Positions 19,422 through 28,725 are shown, counted from the stretch's first letter. The stretch: 33,187 nt of DNA from Leptolyngbya sp. ES-bin-22 (GCA_014380065.1 JACMKO010000453.1:1-33187), one strand, 5' to 3'. Numbers and translations are program-made. Notes: generated by a model not told the origin, from the sequence alone.

Positions 19422-20900
19422 TCACAAGTTCCCAAAGCCTTTTTTCTTCTTGTCTTTCTTTTTCTTGCTGTTGCTCCCGGTCGCGTAGCCGCGCCAGCCC
19501 GGTTGTGGTAGTCGATTGCCTGCGGGCGCACCCCCCATTCCAGGCATTCCAGGCATTCCAGGCATGCCGCCCATACCGGGCATTCCCCCCATACCAGGAA
19601 AGCGTCCCTGTCCCATTTGCTGCATCAGCGATCGCATCTTTTGGAAGTCGCTGACCAGCTTGCTCACATCACTTTCACCATAGCCAGCGCCACGAGCCAC
19701 GCGACGACGACGACTGGGTGAACCGGAGAGTAGCTCAGGGTTCTTACGCTCTGCAACGGTCATGGAGCCAATCATGGCTTCGGCACGCTTGAGCTGCTTT
19801 TCGCCATGCTGCAACTGTTCATCGCTGATCTTGCCCATACCGGGCAGCATTTTCATAATGCCGCCCAGGGAACCCATATTTTTCAGCATCCGGGTTTGCT
19901 TGAGAAAGTCGGTGAAGTCGAATTGGGCAGAGAGAATTTTCTCCTGCATCTTTTCGGCTTCGTCCAGATCCACTTCTTCCCGCGCCTTTTCAACGAGGGT
20001 CAGCACGTCACCCATGCCTAGAATGCGCGATGCCATGCGGTCGGGGTAAAAGGGCTGCAATGCCTCAACCTTTTCGCCCACCCCGATAAATTTGATTGGC
20101 TGACCGGAAATTTGCCGGACGGAGAGCGCCGCACCACCCCGCGTATCGCCGTCCATCTTGGTCAGAATGGCACCCGTAATGCCGATTTGGCTGTGAAACG
20201 TCTGGGTGAGGTTTGCAGCTTCTTGCCCCGTCATCGCATCCACGACCAGCAGCACTTCATGGGGCTGCACGATCGCTTTGATCTGCGCCAATTCTGCCAT
20301 CATGTCAGCGTCGATTTGCAGTCGTCCCGCCGTGTCGATGATGACGGTATTGATGCCATCGGCTTTCGCTTTCTCGACGCCTTGACGCGCAATCTCAACA
20401 GGGTTGGCATCCTTGCCCAGTTCAAACACGGGTACATCTATCTGGCGACCAAGGGTGAGGAGCTGGTCGATCGCCGCTGGACGGTACACATCCGTTGCCA
20501 CCAGGAGCGTGGAGCGGTTTTCTTTCCGCAAATGCAGCGCTAGCTTGGCTGTGGCAGTGGTTTTACCTGTTCCCTGCAAGCCTGCCATCAGGATCACGGT
20601 GGGGGCGGTGTCGGCATTTGCCAGAGGCGCATTGTCGCCTCCCATGACCCGCACTAGCTCGTTGTGGACAATTTCAATAAACTGCTGATCGGGTCGAACC
20701 CCAGCAATGACCTCTGCACCCTGGGCAGTGGTTTCAACGGCTGCAACAAACTCTTTGACAACCTGGAGGCTAACATCGGCTTCCAGCAGGGCGCGTCGCA
20801 CCTCGCGCACCGCATCCTTAATGTTGGCTTCAGAGATCTTGTCCTGACCTCGCAGCTTCTTCCAGGTAGACTCCAAACGATCGGAGAGCGCTTCAAACAT
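19422..20900 (-). CDS. ffh: Signal recognition particle protein Ffh (SRP54)
   Basis: MFEALSDRLESTWKKLRGQDKISEANIKDAVREVRRALLEADV, GLQGTGKTTATAKLA, DTAGRLQID, TKMDGDTRGGAALS, Met-rich C-terminal M domain. ATG at 20900 preferred over the longer ORF start at 20969. Confidence 0.96.
   Translation of the reverse strand: MFEALSDRLESTWKKLRGQDKISEANIKDAVREVRRALLEADVSLQVVKEFVAAVETTAQGAEVIAGVRPDQQFIEIVHNELVRVMGGDNAPLANADTAPTVILMAGLQGTGKTTATAKLALHLRKENRSTLLVATDVYRPAAIDQLLTLGRQIDVPVFELGKDANPVEIARQGVEKAKADGINTVIIDTAGRLQIDADMMAELAQIKAIVQPHEVLLVVDAMTGQEAANLTQTFHSQIGITGAILTKMDGDTRGGAALSVRQISGQPIKFIGVGEKVEALQPFYPDRMASRILGMGDVLTLVEKAREEVDLDEAEKMQEKILSAQFDFTDFLKQTRMLKNMGSLGGIMKMLPGMGKISDEQLQHGEKQLKRAEAMIGSMTVAERKNPELLSGSPSRRRRVARGAGYGESDVSKLVSDFQKMRSLMQQMGQGRFPGMGGMPGMGGMPGMPGMPGMGGAPAGNRLPQPGWRGYATGSNSKKKKDKKKKGFGNL
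19531..19598 (-). repeat. In-frame GMP/GM tandem repeat in the 3' end of ffh
   Basis: Repeated ATTCCAGGC / CATACCGGGC units on the + strand encode MGGMPGMGGMPGMPGMPGMGG. Confidence 0.85.
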
Positions 20901-21266
20901 GACTCGTTTCTTGCCAGCTAGTGATTTGTGTAAACAGATGGTGTTGTCTACAAAGCAGCCCCATCGCAAATGGCGGTCTACTCTTTATCCAGATTAGCGC
21001 TTTCGGTTCGCTTCATCCGGTGAGTCTATGAAAAGGCTGTAAGAGAGGAATAACCCATGTCTTGCCATAGCTGCTCTGGTCATACTCAAAACGCTTGCAG
21101 TAAGCTGGGATAAAAATGATTTCGTGGAATGTTGGGCGATCGACTAACCAATGGTTGCGGATGGGATCACCAAGAACAGCAGCGCCTCGGGGCATACTAG
21201 CTGAAATCAACCTGAATTGAATCGTCATGCATTCTTTGAGTGCTCATCCAGCCAAGGTAGACGACT

Positions 21267-23678
21267 ATGCAGACCTCTAAACCATCCACTATGCCGTTGA
21301 GCGAGCATGACGAGGCGCTTACTCAGACAAATGACCCGGAGCGACATGACCCTGATTGTATGGTGCTCGACGCGGAGCCTCAGGAGGACGATCGTGCGGC
21401 TGGTGCTGAGGCGATCGTCACTCAGTCAGCGTCAGAACTCTCAGAGTTAGCACCGAAGAACTGGTTGAGCTACTTTCAACAGAGCAGTCGCTTGCTCCTT
21501 GCCGTGATTGAACCGATCACGCTGACATTGCAGTACGCAAATGATTACTTTTGCCAGATGGTAGCGGTTGACTCTACAGGCTCCACAGGTAATTTAACAG
21601 GTAATTTAGGGCACGTACTTGAGCAACGCCTGAGTGAGGCAGACAATACTGCCATTCAGCGACTGTACCGCAGACACTTGTTGCATCGCGTCTTGCAGCG
21701 GCTTTACCAGATCAAGCCGCAGGGCTGGCGGTTATTAGACGAGCCTGTAATGATTGCGCTTCAGAGTCCGCTCTATCCTGAACCTCGCTACATTGAGTTC
21801 TGGCTGCGATCGGATCAGCTCACCCTCGCACGTGTGGACCCTCAGCTAGATGAGTTCGCGGCTTTGGGCTTAGCGCAAATGACCGAGCAGGCACTAGAAG
21901 TCATGCTGACTGATCCAGCACAGTTTGATGCGTTAACTCAACGGCTACAGTTAGACAACTACGAAATCAAAGGTTGGTTGCTGCTCGAAGGGCTAGACAT
22001 TACAGAGCGGGAAATCGTTCGTCGCATTACGCAACTGCTGATCGATCGCGATTCTATCTTGCGACCTCAAAAGTTTGGTGAACTCAATCACCAGATGCGA
22101 TCGCTCTTTCGCGCTCAAAACACATTAGTACTCAGCATTGAAGGCGAGCAAATTCGGTTACTGATGGGATCGCTGAGCGATGAACCCCATACAACCTTGT
22201 ATCCGTTGCAGTCGCTACAGCAATCCCACTTCATGCACGCCATTCGCACCAACCGGGTGCTTGTTGTGCCTGACTTGGCTCAAGACCCGCGTACAGACGG
22301 CGGACGGCAACTGCTGGCGATGGGCGTGCGTTCGTTACTGCTGATTCCGCTCATGTTGCCGATAGGCATTGGCGATACGGGACAAGCGCACGAAGCAACA
22401 GAGTCTGACCCATCTTCAATGCCAACACCTGTGACGCTTCAAGCCGTTGGTGTTGTGGCTCTTTTGAACGATCGCCCTCACAGTTTTGATGCGATCGACT
22501 GTCGCTATGCTGAGCAACTGATTCCTGCCTTTGCCAGAGCGCTTACGGCAGCGCAGCGACAGCTTGTACAGCAGCGGTTTATGACTAATATCCATCCCGC
22601 TGTAGAATGGCGCTTTCTGCAAGAAGCCGAGCGACGAGGACTGGGGCTGCCGTCAGAATCGATCGTGTTTACCAGTGTGTATCCTCTCTACGGCATTTCG
22701 GACATTCGGGGATCGTCAGATGAGCGCAATCGGTCGATCCAAGCCGATTTACTGGAGCAGTTTCACCTGGGGTTAGCTGTGGTTGACGCTGCCTGCAATG
22801 CCAGAGACACGATTTTGGGCAAGCAACTGCGGCTGGATTTGCTAGAACACATTCGTCAGATGCAAGAATGCGTCACCGTAGATGCTGAAGTCAGCCGCCT
22901 GCGTTATCTGCGCGATCACGTGGAAATCTACTTCGACTATTTTGGTCAGTGTGGAGAAGCCGCGATCGCTGCCATCAGCGCCTACCGGGCAGCCTGTGCG
23001 AACGAGCATGAATGCGTGTATCGCGCACGTGCCTACTATGACAATCTGATCCGGCAAATCAACGCGCTGTTGCGAGAAACTTGGGAGCGCTGGCAAGGCA
23101 CAATGCAGCGTACAACCCCGCACTACTGCGACATTGAAGCTACAGACGGCATCGACCACATGCTGTATGCTGGAGCGTCCATTGATCCTAAATTCGGCAG
23201 CTTTCAGCTCCGCAGCCTGCGTTACGAGCAGCTATGCGCCGTGTGCGACTGTGCGAGAACCGCGTTTAAGCTCCAGGAAACCTACAACACGCATATGCAG
23301 GTGACGCATCTGGTGCTGGTGCAGGATACCTCTGTAGACATTTTTCATGACGAGACGACAGAGCGCATGTTTGACGTGCGCGGTAGCCGCGATACCCGCT
23401 ACGAAATCGTCAAGAAGCGCATTGACAAGGCGATCGACGAACAAACAGGCACTCGCATCACGCAGCCTGGAATGCTAACTCTGGTCTTTTGCACCGATGA
23501 TGAGTGGACAGAATACCAGCAATACCTCCGTTACCTGATGCGGGAAGGATGGGTTGATGATCAGATTGAGCGCGGCACTGTACAACCACTTCAAGGTGTA
23601 AACGGTCTAAAGTATGCGCGCGTTCACATCCTGCCGGAAACTGGAGCAGTCAAAGTAACTCCGCTTACCTCGTCTTGA
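21267..23678 (+). CDS. GAF domain-containing protein with uncharacterised C-terminal region
   Basis: 803 aa; PAS/GAF-like middle portion (HAIRTNRVLVVPDLAQDPRTDGGRQLLAMGVRSLLLIPLML); C-terminal half with FTSVYPLYGISDIRGSSDERNRSIQADLLEQ that I cannot assign to a named domain. Confidence 0.8.
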   Translation: MQTSKPSTMPLSEHDEALTQTNDPERHDPDCMVLDAEPQEDDRAAGAEAIVTQSASELSELAPKNWLSYFQQSSRLLLAVIEPITLTLQYANDYFCQMVAVDSTGSTGNLTGNLGHVLEQRLSEADNTAIQRLYRRHLLHRVLQRLYQIKPQGWRLLDEPVMIALQSPLYPEPRYIEFWLRSDQLTLARVDPQLDEFAALGLAQMTEQALEVMLTDPAQFDALTQRLQLDNYEIKGWLLLEGLDITEREIVRRITQLLIDRDSILRPQKFGELNHQMRSLFRAQNTLVLSIEGEQIRLLMGSLSDEPHTTLYPLQSLQQSHFMHAIRTNRVLVVPDLAQDPRTDGGRQLLAMGVRSLLLIPLMLPIGIGDTGQAHEATESDPSSMPTPVTLQAVGVVALLNDRPHSFDAIDCRYAEQLIPAFARALTAAQRQLVQQRFMTNIHPAVEWRFLQEAERRGLGLPSESIVFTSVYPLYGISDIRGSSDERNRSIQADLLEQFHLGLAVVDAACNARDTILGKQLRLDLLEHIRQMQECVTVDAEVSRLRYLRDHVEIYFDYFGQCGEAAIAAISAYRAACANEHECVYRARAYYDNLIRQINALLRETWERWQGTMQRTTPHYCDIEATDGIDHMLYAGASIDPKFGSFQLRSLRYEQLCAVCDCARTAFKLQETYNTHMQVTHLVLVQDTSVDIFHDETTERMFDVRGSRDTRYEIVKKRIDKAIDEQTGTRITQPGMLTLVFCTDDEWTEYQQYLRYLMREGWVDDQIERGTVQPLQGVNGLKYARVHILPETGAVKVTPLTSS

Positions 23679-23710
23679 TGAGTAGAAGTTTTCGCTTGAG
23701 CTAGAGGTGT

Positions 23711-23742
23711 AGCGGTCAGTCATGCAACGTTTCCTGACCGCT
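23711..23742. terminator. Possible bidirectional stem-loop between convergent genes
   Basis: AGCGGTCAG (23711-23719) / CTGACCGCT (23734-23742), 14-nt loop, between convergent stops at 23678 (+) and 23816 (-); no strong T tract. Confidence 0.4.
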
Positions 23743-23815
23743 GATCGTACTAAGAGGCGCGATTGGCATCTTTGAGCATTGCCACACCTGTCAAGCGGTC
23801 ACAAACCGTAGGCGT

Positions 23816-23986
23816 TTAACCCAGCCCTAACCACTCCAGTACGCCTTGTCCAGTGACGTATTCAATGACTAACGTCAGTGCGAAACCGATCATCGCCGCT
23901 CGACCATTGAGGCGCTCGGCATACTCACTAAAGCCAAATTTTGGTTCTTCTAGCCGGGGAGTCACGGTCGGTTGAGGTTGAGTCAT
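23816..23986 (-). CDS. High-light-inducible protein / chlorophyll a/b-binding-like (HLIP/SCP)
   Basis: [56 protein letters not shown] (56 aa) with the ExxNGRxAMIGF Chl-binding motif. The ORF track's extension to 24181 is probably not translated. Confidence 0.93.
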   Translation of the reverse strand: MTQPQPTVTPRLEEPKFGFSEYAERLNGRAAMIGFALTLVIEYVTGQGVLEWLGLG

Positions 23987-24094
23987 AAGTCTATGGTTGT
24001 GAAAAGAGCTGAAAATGTAGAGCCAAAAATGTAACCCAAGAGTCTTTAACCGCACATTCATCCAGCAGGCTACTTTTGAACGTCGATCGACCTG

Positions 24095-24112
24095 GTTACA
24101 AATATTTACATA
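24095..24112 (+). promoter_or_regulatory. HLR1 (high-light regulatory 1) motif, predicted RpaB site upstream of the HLIP gene
   Basis: GTTACAAA-TA-TTTACATA exactly fits (G/T)TTACA(A/T)(A/T)-NN-(G/T)TTACA(A/T)(A/T); 109 bp upstream of the HLIP ATG. Confidence 0.75.
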
Positions 24113-24486
24113 CTGATTGTAGCGCCTGATTGAAAAGATGCAGCCGATCGCACCTATGAGAACGATCAATGCGCTATGCAAAGGTTTTTCATCGGGTACG
24201 TGCTCTTTACAGGGTTGGATGGACGAACGCGATCGTACGGCTTTCTACCCATGAATACGCCCTTTAATTGATTTCCAAGGGCGATTGAAGGCGATACAGT
24301 AGTAGGGAGATCTAAAGTAACAACTCTTAATAGAGACTTAATCTAGTTTAGATCGCTCTACTCGGCTCGTAAGTTAGTACCAGTGGCTTTCATTCTTAGT
24401 TAACCGCTGCGAAGTTTCAGGCAAAATGGAACAGGGAGCCGACAGAGTTTCACTGTCATTTAGCAAACGTCTGGGTAGGCACGGTT

Positions 24487-25458
24487 ATGTACAAAACATT
24501 ACGTTCATTAATGAAGTCATGGGTGAAAGCGCTCGTGGCGATCGGCTTAGTAGTCGCACTGTCATTCGGTCATGCCGATGGTGCCTTGGCAGCAGGTGGT
24601 GGTCGCATTGGGGGTGGGTCTTTCCGCGCTCCTAGCCGCACCTACTCCGCTCCACGTAGTTATGCTCCCGGTGGTGGCTATAGCGGCGGGTACGGCGGTG
24701 GGTACGGTGGTGGTGGCTTCGGGCTTCCCTTCCTGTTCCCTGTCTTTGGCATTGGCGGCGGCGCTGGTGGGCTGTTCAGCATCTTGATCTTCCTTGCGGT
24801 TGCCAATTTCTTGGTGCAAAGCTTCCGTCGCTCTCGTTCTGACGACAGTCTCGGCGACAGCATGGATAGTTCAACGATTTCGGTTGCAAAGCTTCAGGTT
24901 GGCTTGCTGGCAGAGGCAAGAGAACTCCAGGCTGATTTGAACACGATCGCCCAAAAAGCGGATACAAGCTCGACCAATGGTTTGGCTGAAGTGCTTCAGG
25001 AAGCGACGCTGGCACTGTTGCGTCACCCAGAATACTGGGTCTATGCGGGTTCCACCGTACAACAAACCCGTCTGGAAGCGGCAGAGTCTCAATTCAACCG
25101 TTTACTGATTGCTGAACGCAGTAAGTTCAGTGGCGAGACCCTATCTAACGTCAACAGTCAGCTCAAGCAAGCGTCAACGAGCAGTCTGGCTGTGGCTGAG
25201 AAAGCTGGTGCTCTGGCAAATCAAGCGGCTGGACCTGGCGAGTACATCGTAGTAACGCTGCTGGTAGGCTCTCAAGGCAAGCTGCAATTACCAAAAGTGA
25301 ACAGCTCCGATGATTTACGGCAGGCGTTGCAGCAGTTGGGGGGGGTATCAAGTGAGCGACTCCTGGCGCTAGAAGTGCTCTGGACACCCCAAGCTGAAGG
25401 TGATGTGCTGACGAACGAAGATGTCATCGTACAGTATCCAGACTTGAAGCTTGTCTAA
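24487..25458 (+). CDS. DUF1517 domain-containing protein, N-terminal hydrophobic leader
   Basis: Gly-rich GGGRIGGGSFRAPSRTYSAPRSYAPGGGYSGGYGGGYGGGGFGLPFLFPVFGIGGGAGGLFSILIFLAVANFLVQSFRR, LAEARELQADLNTIAQKADTSS; typical of cyanobacterial/plastid DUF1517 proteins. Confidence 0.9.
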   Translation: MYKTLRSLMKSWVKALVAIGLVVALSFGHADGALAAGGGRIGGGSFRAPSRTYSAPRSYAPGGGYSGGYGGGYGGGGFGLPFLFPVFGIGGGAGGLFSILIFLAVANFLVQSFRRSRSDDSLGDSMDSSTISVAKLQVGLLAEARELQADLNTIAQKADTSSTNGLAEVLQEATLALLRHPEYWVYAGSTVQQTRLEAAESQFNRLLIAERSKFSGETLSNVNSQLKQASTSSLAVAEKAGALANQAAGPGEYIVVTLLVGSQGKLQLPKVNSSDDLRQALQQLGGVSSERLLALEVLWTPQAEGDVLTNEDVIVQYPDLKLV

Positions 25459-25493
25459 GCTGTGGTGATGCGATCGCTTCATTGTTTGGGTTG

Positions 25494-25522
25494 AAAAGGG
25501 GGCTGAGTAGCCCCCTTTTTTT
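25494..25522 (+). terminator. Rho-independent terminator after the DUF1517 gene
   Basis: AAAAGGGGGCTGAGTAGCCCCCTTTTTTT: GGGGGCT/AGCCCCC stem followed by a T7 tract, 35 bp after the stop codon. Confidence 0.93.
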
Positions 25523-25650
25523 AATGGCTCATCCGCGCCCACCTTGGATTGGTGACTGGCAAAACATTTTTTCAGTCTGGATCTGTAGTAAAAGGTGGAG
25601 TCTACTATTAAGTTGAGCAAACGCCTCGCGACACCACCGTTTCTGCTGGA

Positions 25651-26466
25651 ATGGAGCTATCTAGGTATGCAACCGCAATGACAGCACCGCTTTGGACGTT
25701 AGGAGTCCCACCCAATGCCTGGTCAGTCAATGCCGCGATCGCGGATATCACGCGTCCGCCCCTCGACCCGCACATCATCACGCTGACCACTGAAACCAAA
25801 ACCCTGCGCCTGGATTTGGCAAAAGCTGCGCTTTTAGTCATTGATATGCAGAACGACTTTTGCCATCCCGACGGTTGGTTGGCGCACATTGGCGTGGATG
25901 TCACTCCAGCTCGTAATCCTATCGTGCCTCTACAAGGCTTGCTGCCTGTGCTGCGGGCGGTGCAGGTGCCGATCGTGTGGTTGAACTGGGGCAACCGTCC
26001 CGATTTGCTCAACCTTAGCGCTGGGCTGCGGCATGTCTATAATCCAACGGGAGAGGGTGTGGGCTTGGGCGATCGTCTGCCAGCGAACGATGCGCTTGTG
26101 TTGATCAAAGATAGCTGGGCAGCCGCCGTAGTAGACGAACTGGAACCACAGCCAGACGACATTCGAGTGGATAAATACCGCATGAGTGGCTTCTGGGATA
26201 CGCCGCTCGATAGCATCCTCAAAAATCTGGGTAAGACAACCCTTTTCTTTGCGGGTGTGAACGCTGACCAATGCGTGATGGCAACCCTGCAAGATGCCAA
26301 CTTCCTGGGCTACGATTGCATCCTCGTCTCGGACTGCACCGCCACCACTTCGCCTACCTACTGCTGGCAAGCAACCCTCTACAACGTCAATCAGTGCTTT
26401 GGCTTTGTGGCAGAGTCGCACGCGCTGTTGACTGCAATGAAGCAAGAGGGCCAGAAGCGTTGTTAG
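25651..26466 (+). CDS. Isochorismatase-family cysteine hydrolase
   Basis: ALLVIDMQNDFCHPDG (Asp), DKYRMSGFWDTPLDSIL (Lys), FAGVNADQCVMATLQDANFLGYDCILVSDCTAT (Cys). Confidence 0.92.
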   Translation: MELSRYATAMTAPLWTLGVPPNAWSVNAAIADITRPPLDPHIITLTTETKTLRLDLAKAALLVIDMQNDFCHPDGWLAHIGVDVTPARNPIVPLQGLLPVLRAVQVPIVWLNWGNRPDLLNLSAGLRHVYNPTGEGVGLGDRLPANDALVLIKDSWAAAVVDELEPQPDDIRVDKYRMSGFWDTPLDSILKNLGKTTLFFAGVNADQCVMATLQDANFLGYDCILVSDCTATTSPTYCWQATLYNVNQCFGFVAESHALLTAMKQEGQKRC

Positions 26467-26578
26467 TGGTTAGTGATGGATTGTTAGCTGTGAGGAAAAT
26501 AGATCGCAAAAAACCTGAAAGCTGGACGACTCAAAACTCTTAACGCCTCATCCTTCCATTCACTCTGAGGAACACCCA

Positions 26579-27034
26579 ATGGACTCTGAAAGTTGCGTTA
26601 TTCCGGTTGTCAAATCGCCGATCGATTATCAGGCGTTTCGCATTAGTCCTCACGACACAAATCGATTGGCGATCGTGTTTGATCCCCAAATCGCTAACAT
26701 GTCGCTGACTCTTTGCGTTGAAATCTTTGACATCGGTGGCAAGACTCCGCCTAACCGTCATCAGCTTGCGGTCGAAATGTTCTTTGTCCTCAAAGGTGAG
26801 GGGCTTGCAACATGTGATGGTAAGACTGTTCACATTCAGGCAGGCGATAGCATTCTGGTGCCGCCCACGGGCATTCATGGTATCGAGAACATCGGAGCGG
26901 GTCGCCTCTACGCCCTCTGCTTTATGGTGCCTAACGAAGATTTTGCTGAACTCATTCGCAGCGGTATGCCGACTGAGTTAGATGAGGAAGATATGGCAGT
27001 GCTACGTCGTACGCCGTCGCCTGTGCTGTGCTGA
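26579..27034 (+). CDS. Cupin domain-containing protein
   Basis: PPNRHQLAVEMFFVLKGEGLATCDGKTVHIQAGDSILVPPTGIHGIENIG; cupin motifs 1 and 2. Confidence 0.9.
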   Translation: MDSESCVIPVVKSPIDYQAFRISPHDTNRLAIVFDPQIANMSLTLCVEIFDIGGKTPPNRHQLAVEMFFVLKGEGLATCDGKTVHIQAGDSILVPPTGIHGIENIGAGRLYALCFMVPNEDFAELIRSGMPTELDEEDMAVLRRTPSPVLC

Positions 27035-28725
27035 GAGGGATGCTTAAGGTTCGTCCCAAAGAAACCGTCTCTATGCTCACTCGCGATCGTGTGCGGTTGG
27101 ATGCTGACATCTATCGACCGGATGGTGAGGGAGCGTTTCCGGTTCTACTCATGCGGCAACCTTATGGGCGGTCGATCGCCTCTACCGTCGTTTACGCCCA
27201 CCCTACCTGGTATGCCGCCCACGGCTATCTTGTGGTGATTCAAGATGTACGTGGGCGTGGCACCTCAGAGGGCACCTTCAAGCTTTTTGCTCATGAAATT
27301 GAGGATGGCGCGGATACAGTCCACTGGGCAGCAAATCTTCCTGGCAGCACTGGACAGGTTGGCATGTATGGCTTTTCGTATCAGGGCATGACGCAACTGT
27401 ATGCTGCTGCTGCCAAACCACCTGCCCTCAAAACTATCTGCCCCGCCATGATTGGGTATGACCTGTACAGCGACTGGGCGTATGAAGGTGGAGCCTTTTG
27501 CTTGCAAGCCAATCTGAGTTGGGCAATCCAACTGGCGGCGGAAACGGCTCGGCTGAAGGGTGATGAGTCAGCCCACCATACGCTCGCTACAGCATCAAAG
27601 AACCTGACACTGGATGACCCCATACCAGACTATTCCAGCATCCTCAAAGCTTTTGATCCCGATTCGTTCTATTTCGAGTGGTTGCAACATTCTGAGCCGG
27701 ACGGCTATTGGGAAACGCTCTCGCCCAAGACCTCTTTACGGGATGTTGATTTACCGATGCTGCATATTGGCGGCTGGTTTGACACGTTTTTGCGGGGGAC
27801 GATGCACCTTTACAAGGAGATGGCAAGCCGAAGTGTTTATCGTCAGCAGCTACTGGTGGGACCCTGGTCGCATTTACCCTGGGGACGCAAAGTGGGCGCG
27901 ATCGACTTTGGAGCTAATGCCGTTAGCCCCTGCGATCGCCTGCAAATCCGCTGGTTCGACCAGTTCCTCAAAGGCTTGAACACAGGGTTATTCGATGAAC
28001 CCGCGATCGCCCTCTTTGAAATGGGCAGCAATCACTGGCGCACTTTCAGCCACTGGCACACGCCCAACCCAACCTCCTATTTTCTCGCCAGCACTGGACT
28101 TGCCTGCATCAGCGCTCAGGAAGGCACGCTTACTCCAACACCCGATACCCAACCCCCAACCCCCGACACCCTCGTCCACGATCCCTGGCGACCTGTCCCC
28201 GCGATCGGTGGTCACGCCTCTGGACCCTCTGGGCCACAAGAGCGCGCCGGACTGGACTGCCGTACCGACGTTCTCACCTATAGTTCCGAGCCATTGGTAG
28301 AAGACTTGCACCTGGCAGGGGACGTGTTGGTGTCGATCGCCTGCACTGCGGCTACCCCTAGCTTCGATCTGTGCGCCGTTCTCTCTGAAGTGCGATCGAA
28401 TGGCAGCGTGTACAATTTCACTCAAGGCTACATCCACATAAGGGCAGGACAGATCACCACCCCTCTGCAAATACGGCTTCAGCCCACATGCATTTGCCTT
28501 GCGAAAGGTAATGCGATTCGCCTCAGCCTCAGCGCTGCCTGCTTTCCTGCCTATCCAGTCAATGCAGGAACAGGTTTAGCTGCGGACGAGACGCGCTTCA
28601 TTGATCAACAAATTGTGACGGTGACTGTGACCAGTGGAGGCGATCGACCATCCCAACTGCTGCTGCCTGTAGTAGTATCGCACCTTGAGCCAGGCTACAT
28701 GACTACTGCTACAACTGACCGCTGA
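27028..28725 (+). CDS. CocE/NonD family hydrolase (X-Pro dipeptidyl-peptidase S15 type)
   Basis: MLTRDRVRLDADIYRPDGEGAFPVLLMRQPYGR, VVIQDVRGRGTSEG, GMYGFSYQGMTQLYAA (Ser nucleophile), LHIGGWFDTFLRGT, C-terminal jelly-roll. GTG at 27028 or ATG at 27040; the former overlaps the cupin gene by 7 bp. Confidence 0.94.
   Translation: MLRGMLKVRPKETVSMLTRDRVRLDADIYRPDGEGAFPVLLMRQPYGRSIASTVVYAHPTWYAAHGYLVVIQDVRGRGTSEGTFKLFAHEIEDGADTVHWAANLPGSTGQVGMYGFSYQGMTQLYAAAAKPPALKTICPAMIGYDLYSDWAYEGGAFCLQANLSWAIQLAAETARLKGDESAHHTLATASKNLTLDDPIPDYSSILKAFDPDSFYFEWLQHSEPDGYWETLSPKTSLRDVDLPMLHIGGWFDTFLRGTMHLYKEMASRSVYRQQLLVGPWSHLPWGRKVGAIDFGANAVSPCDRLQIRWFDQFLKGLNTGLFDEPAIALFEMGSNHWRTFSHWHTPNPTSYFLASTGLACISAQEGTLTPTPDTQPPTPDTLVHDPWRPVPAIGGHASGPSGPQERAGLDCRTDVLTYSSEPLVEDLHLAGDVLVSIACTAATPSFDLCAVLSEVRSNGSVYNFTQGYIHIRAGQITTPLQIRLQPTCICLAKGNAIRLSLSAACFPAYPVNAGTGLAADETRFIDQQIVTVTVTSGGDRPSQLLLPVVVSHLEPGYMTTATTDR

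Noticed and set aside
23987-24181. N-terminal extension of the HLIP ORF
   Set aside because: The extension contains the HLR1 motif and is not HLIP-like; the known family starts near MTQPQP at 23986.
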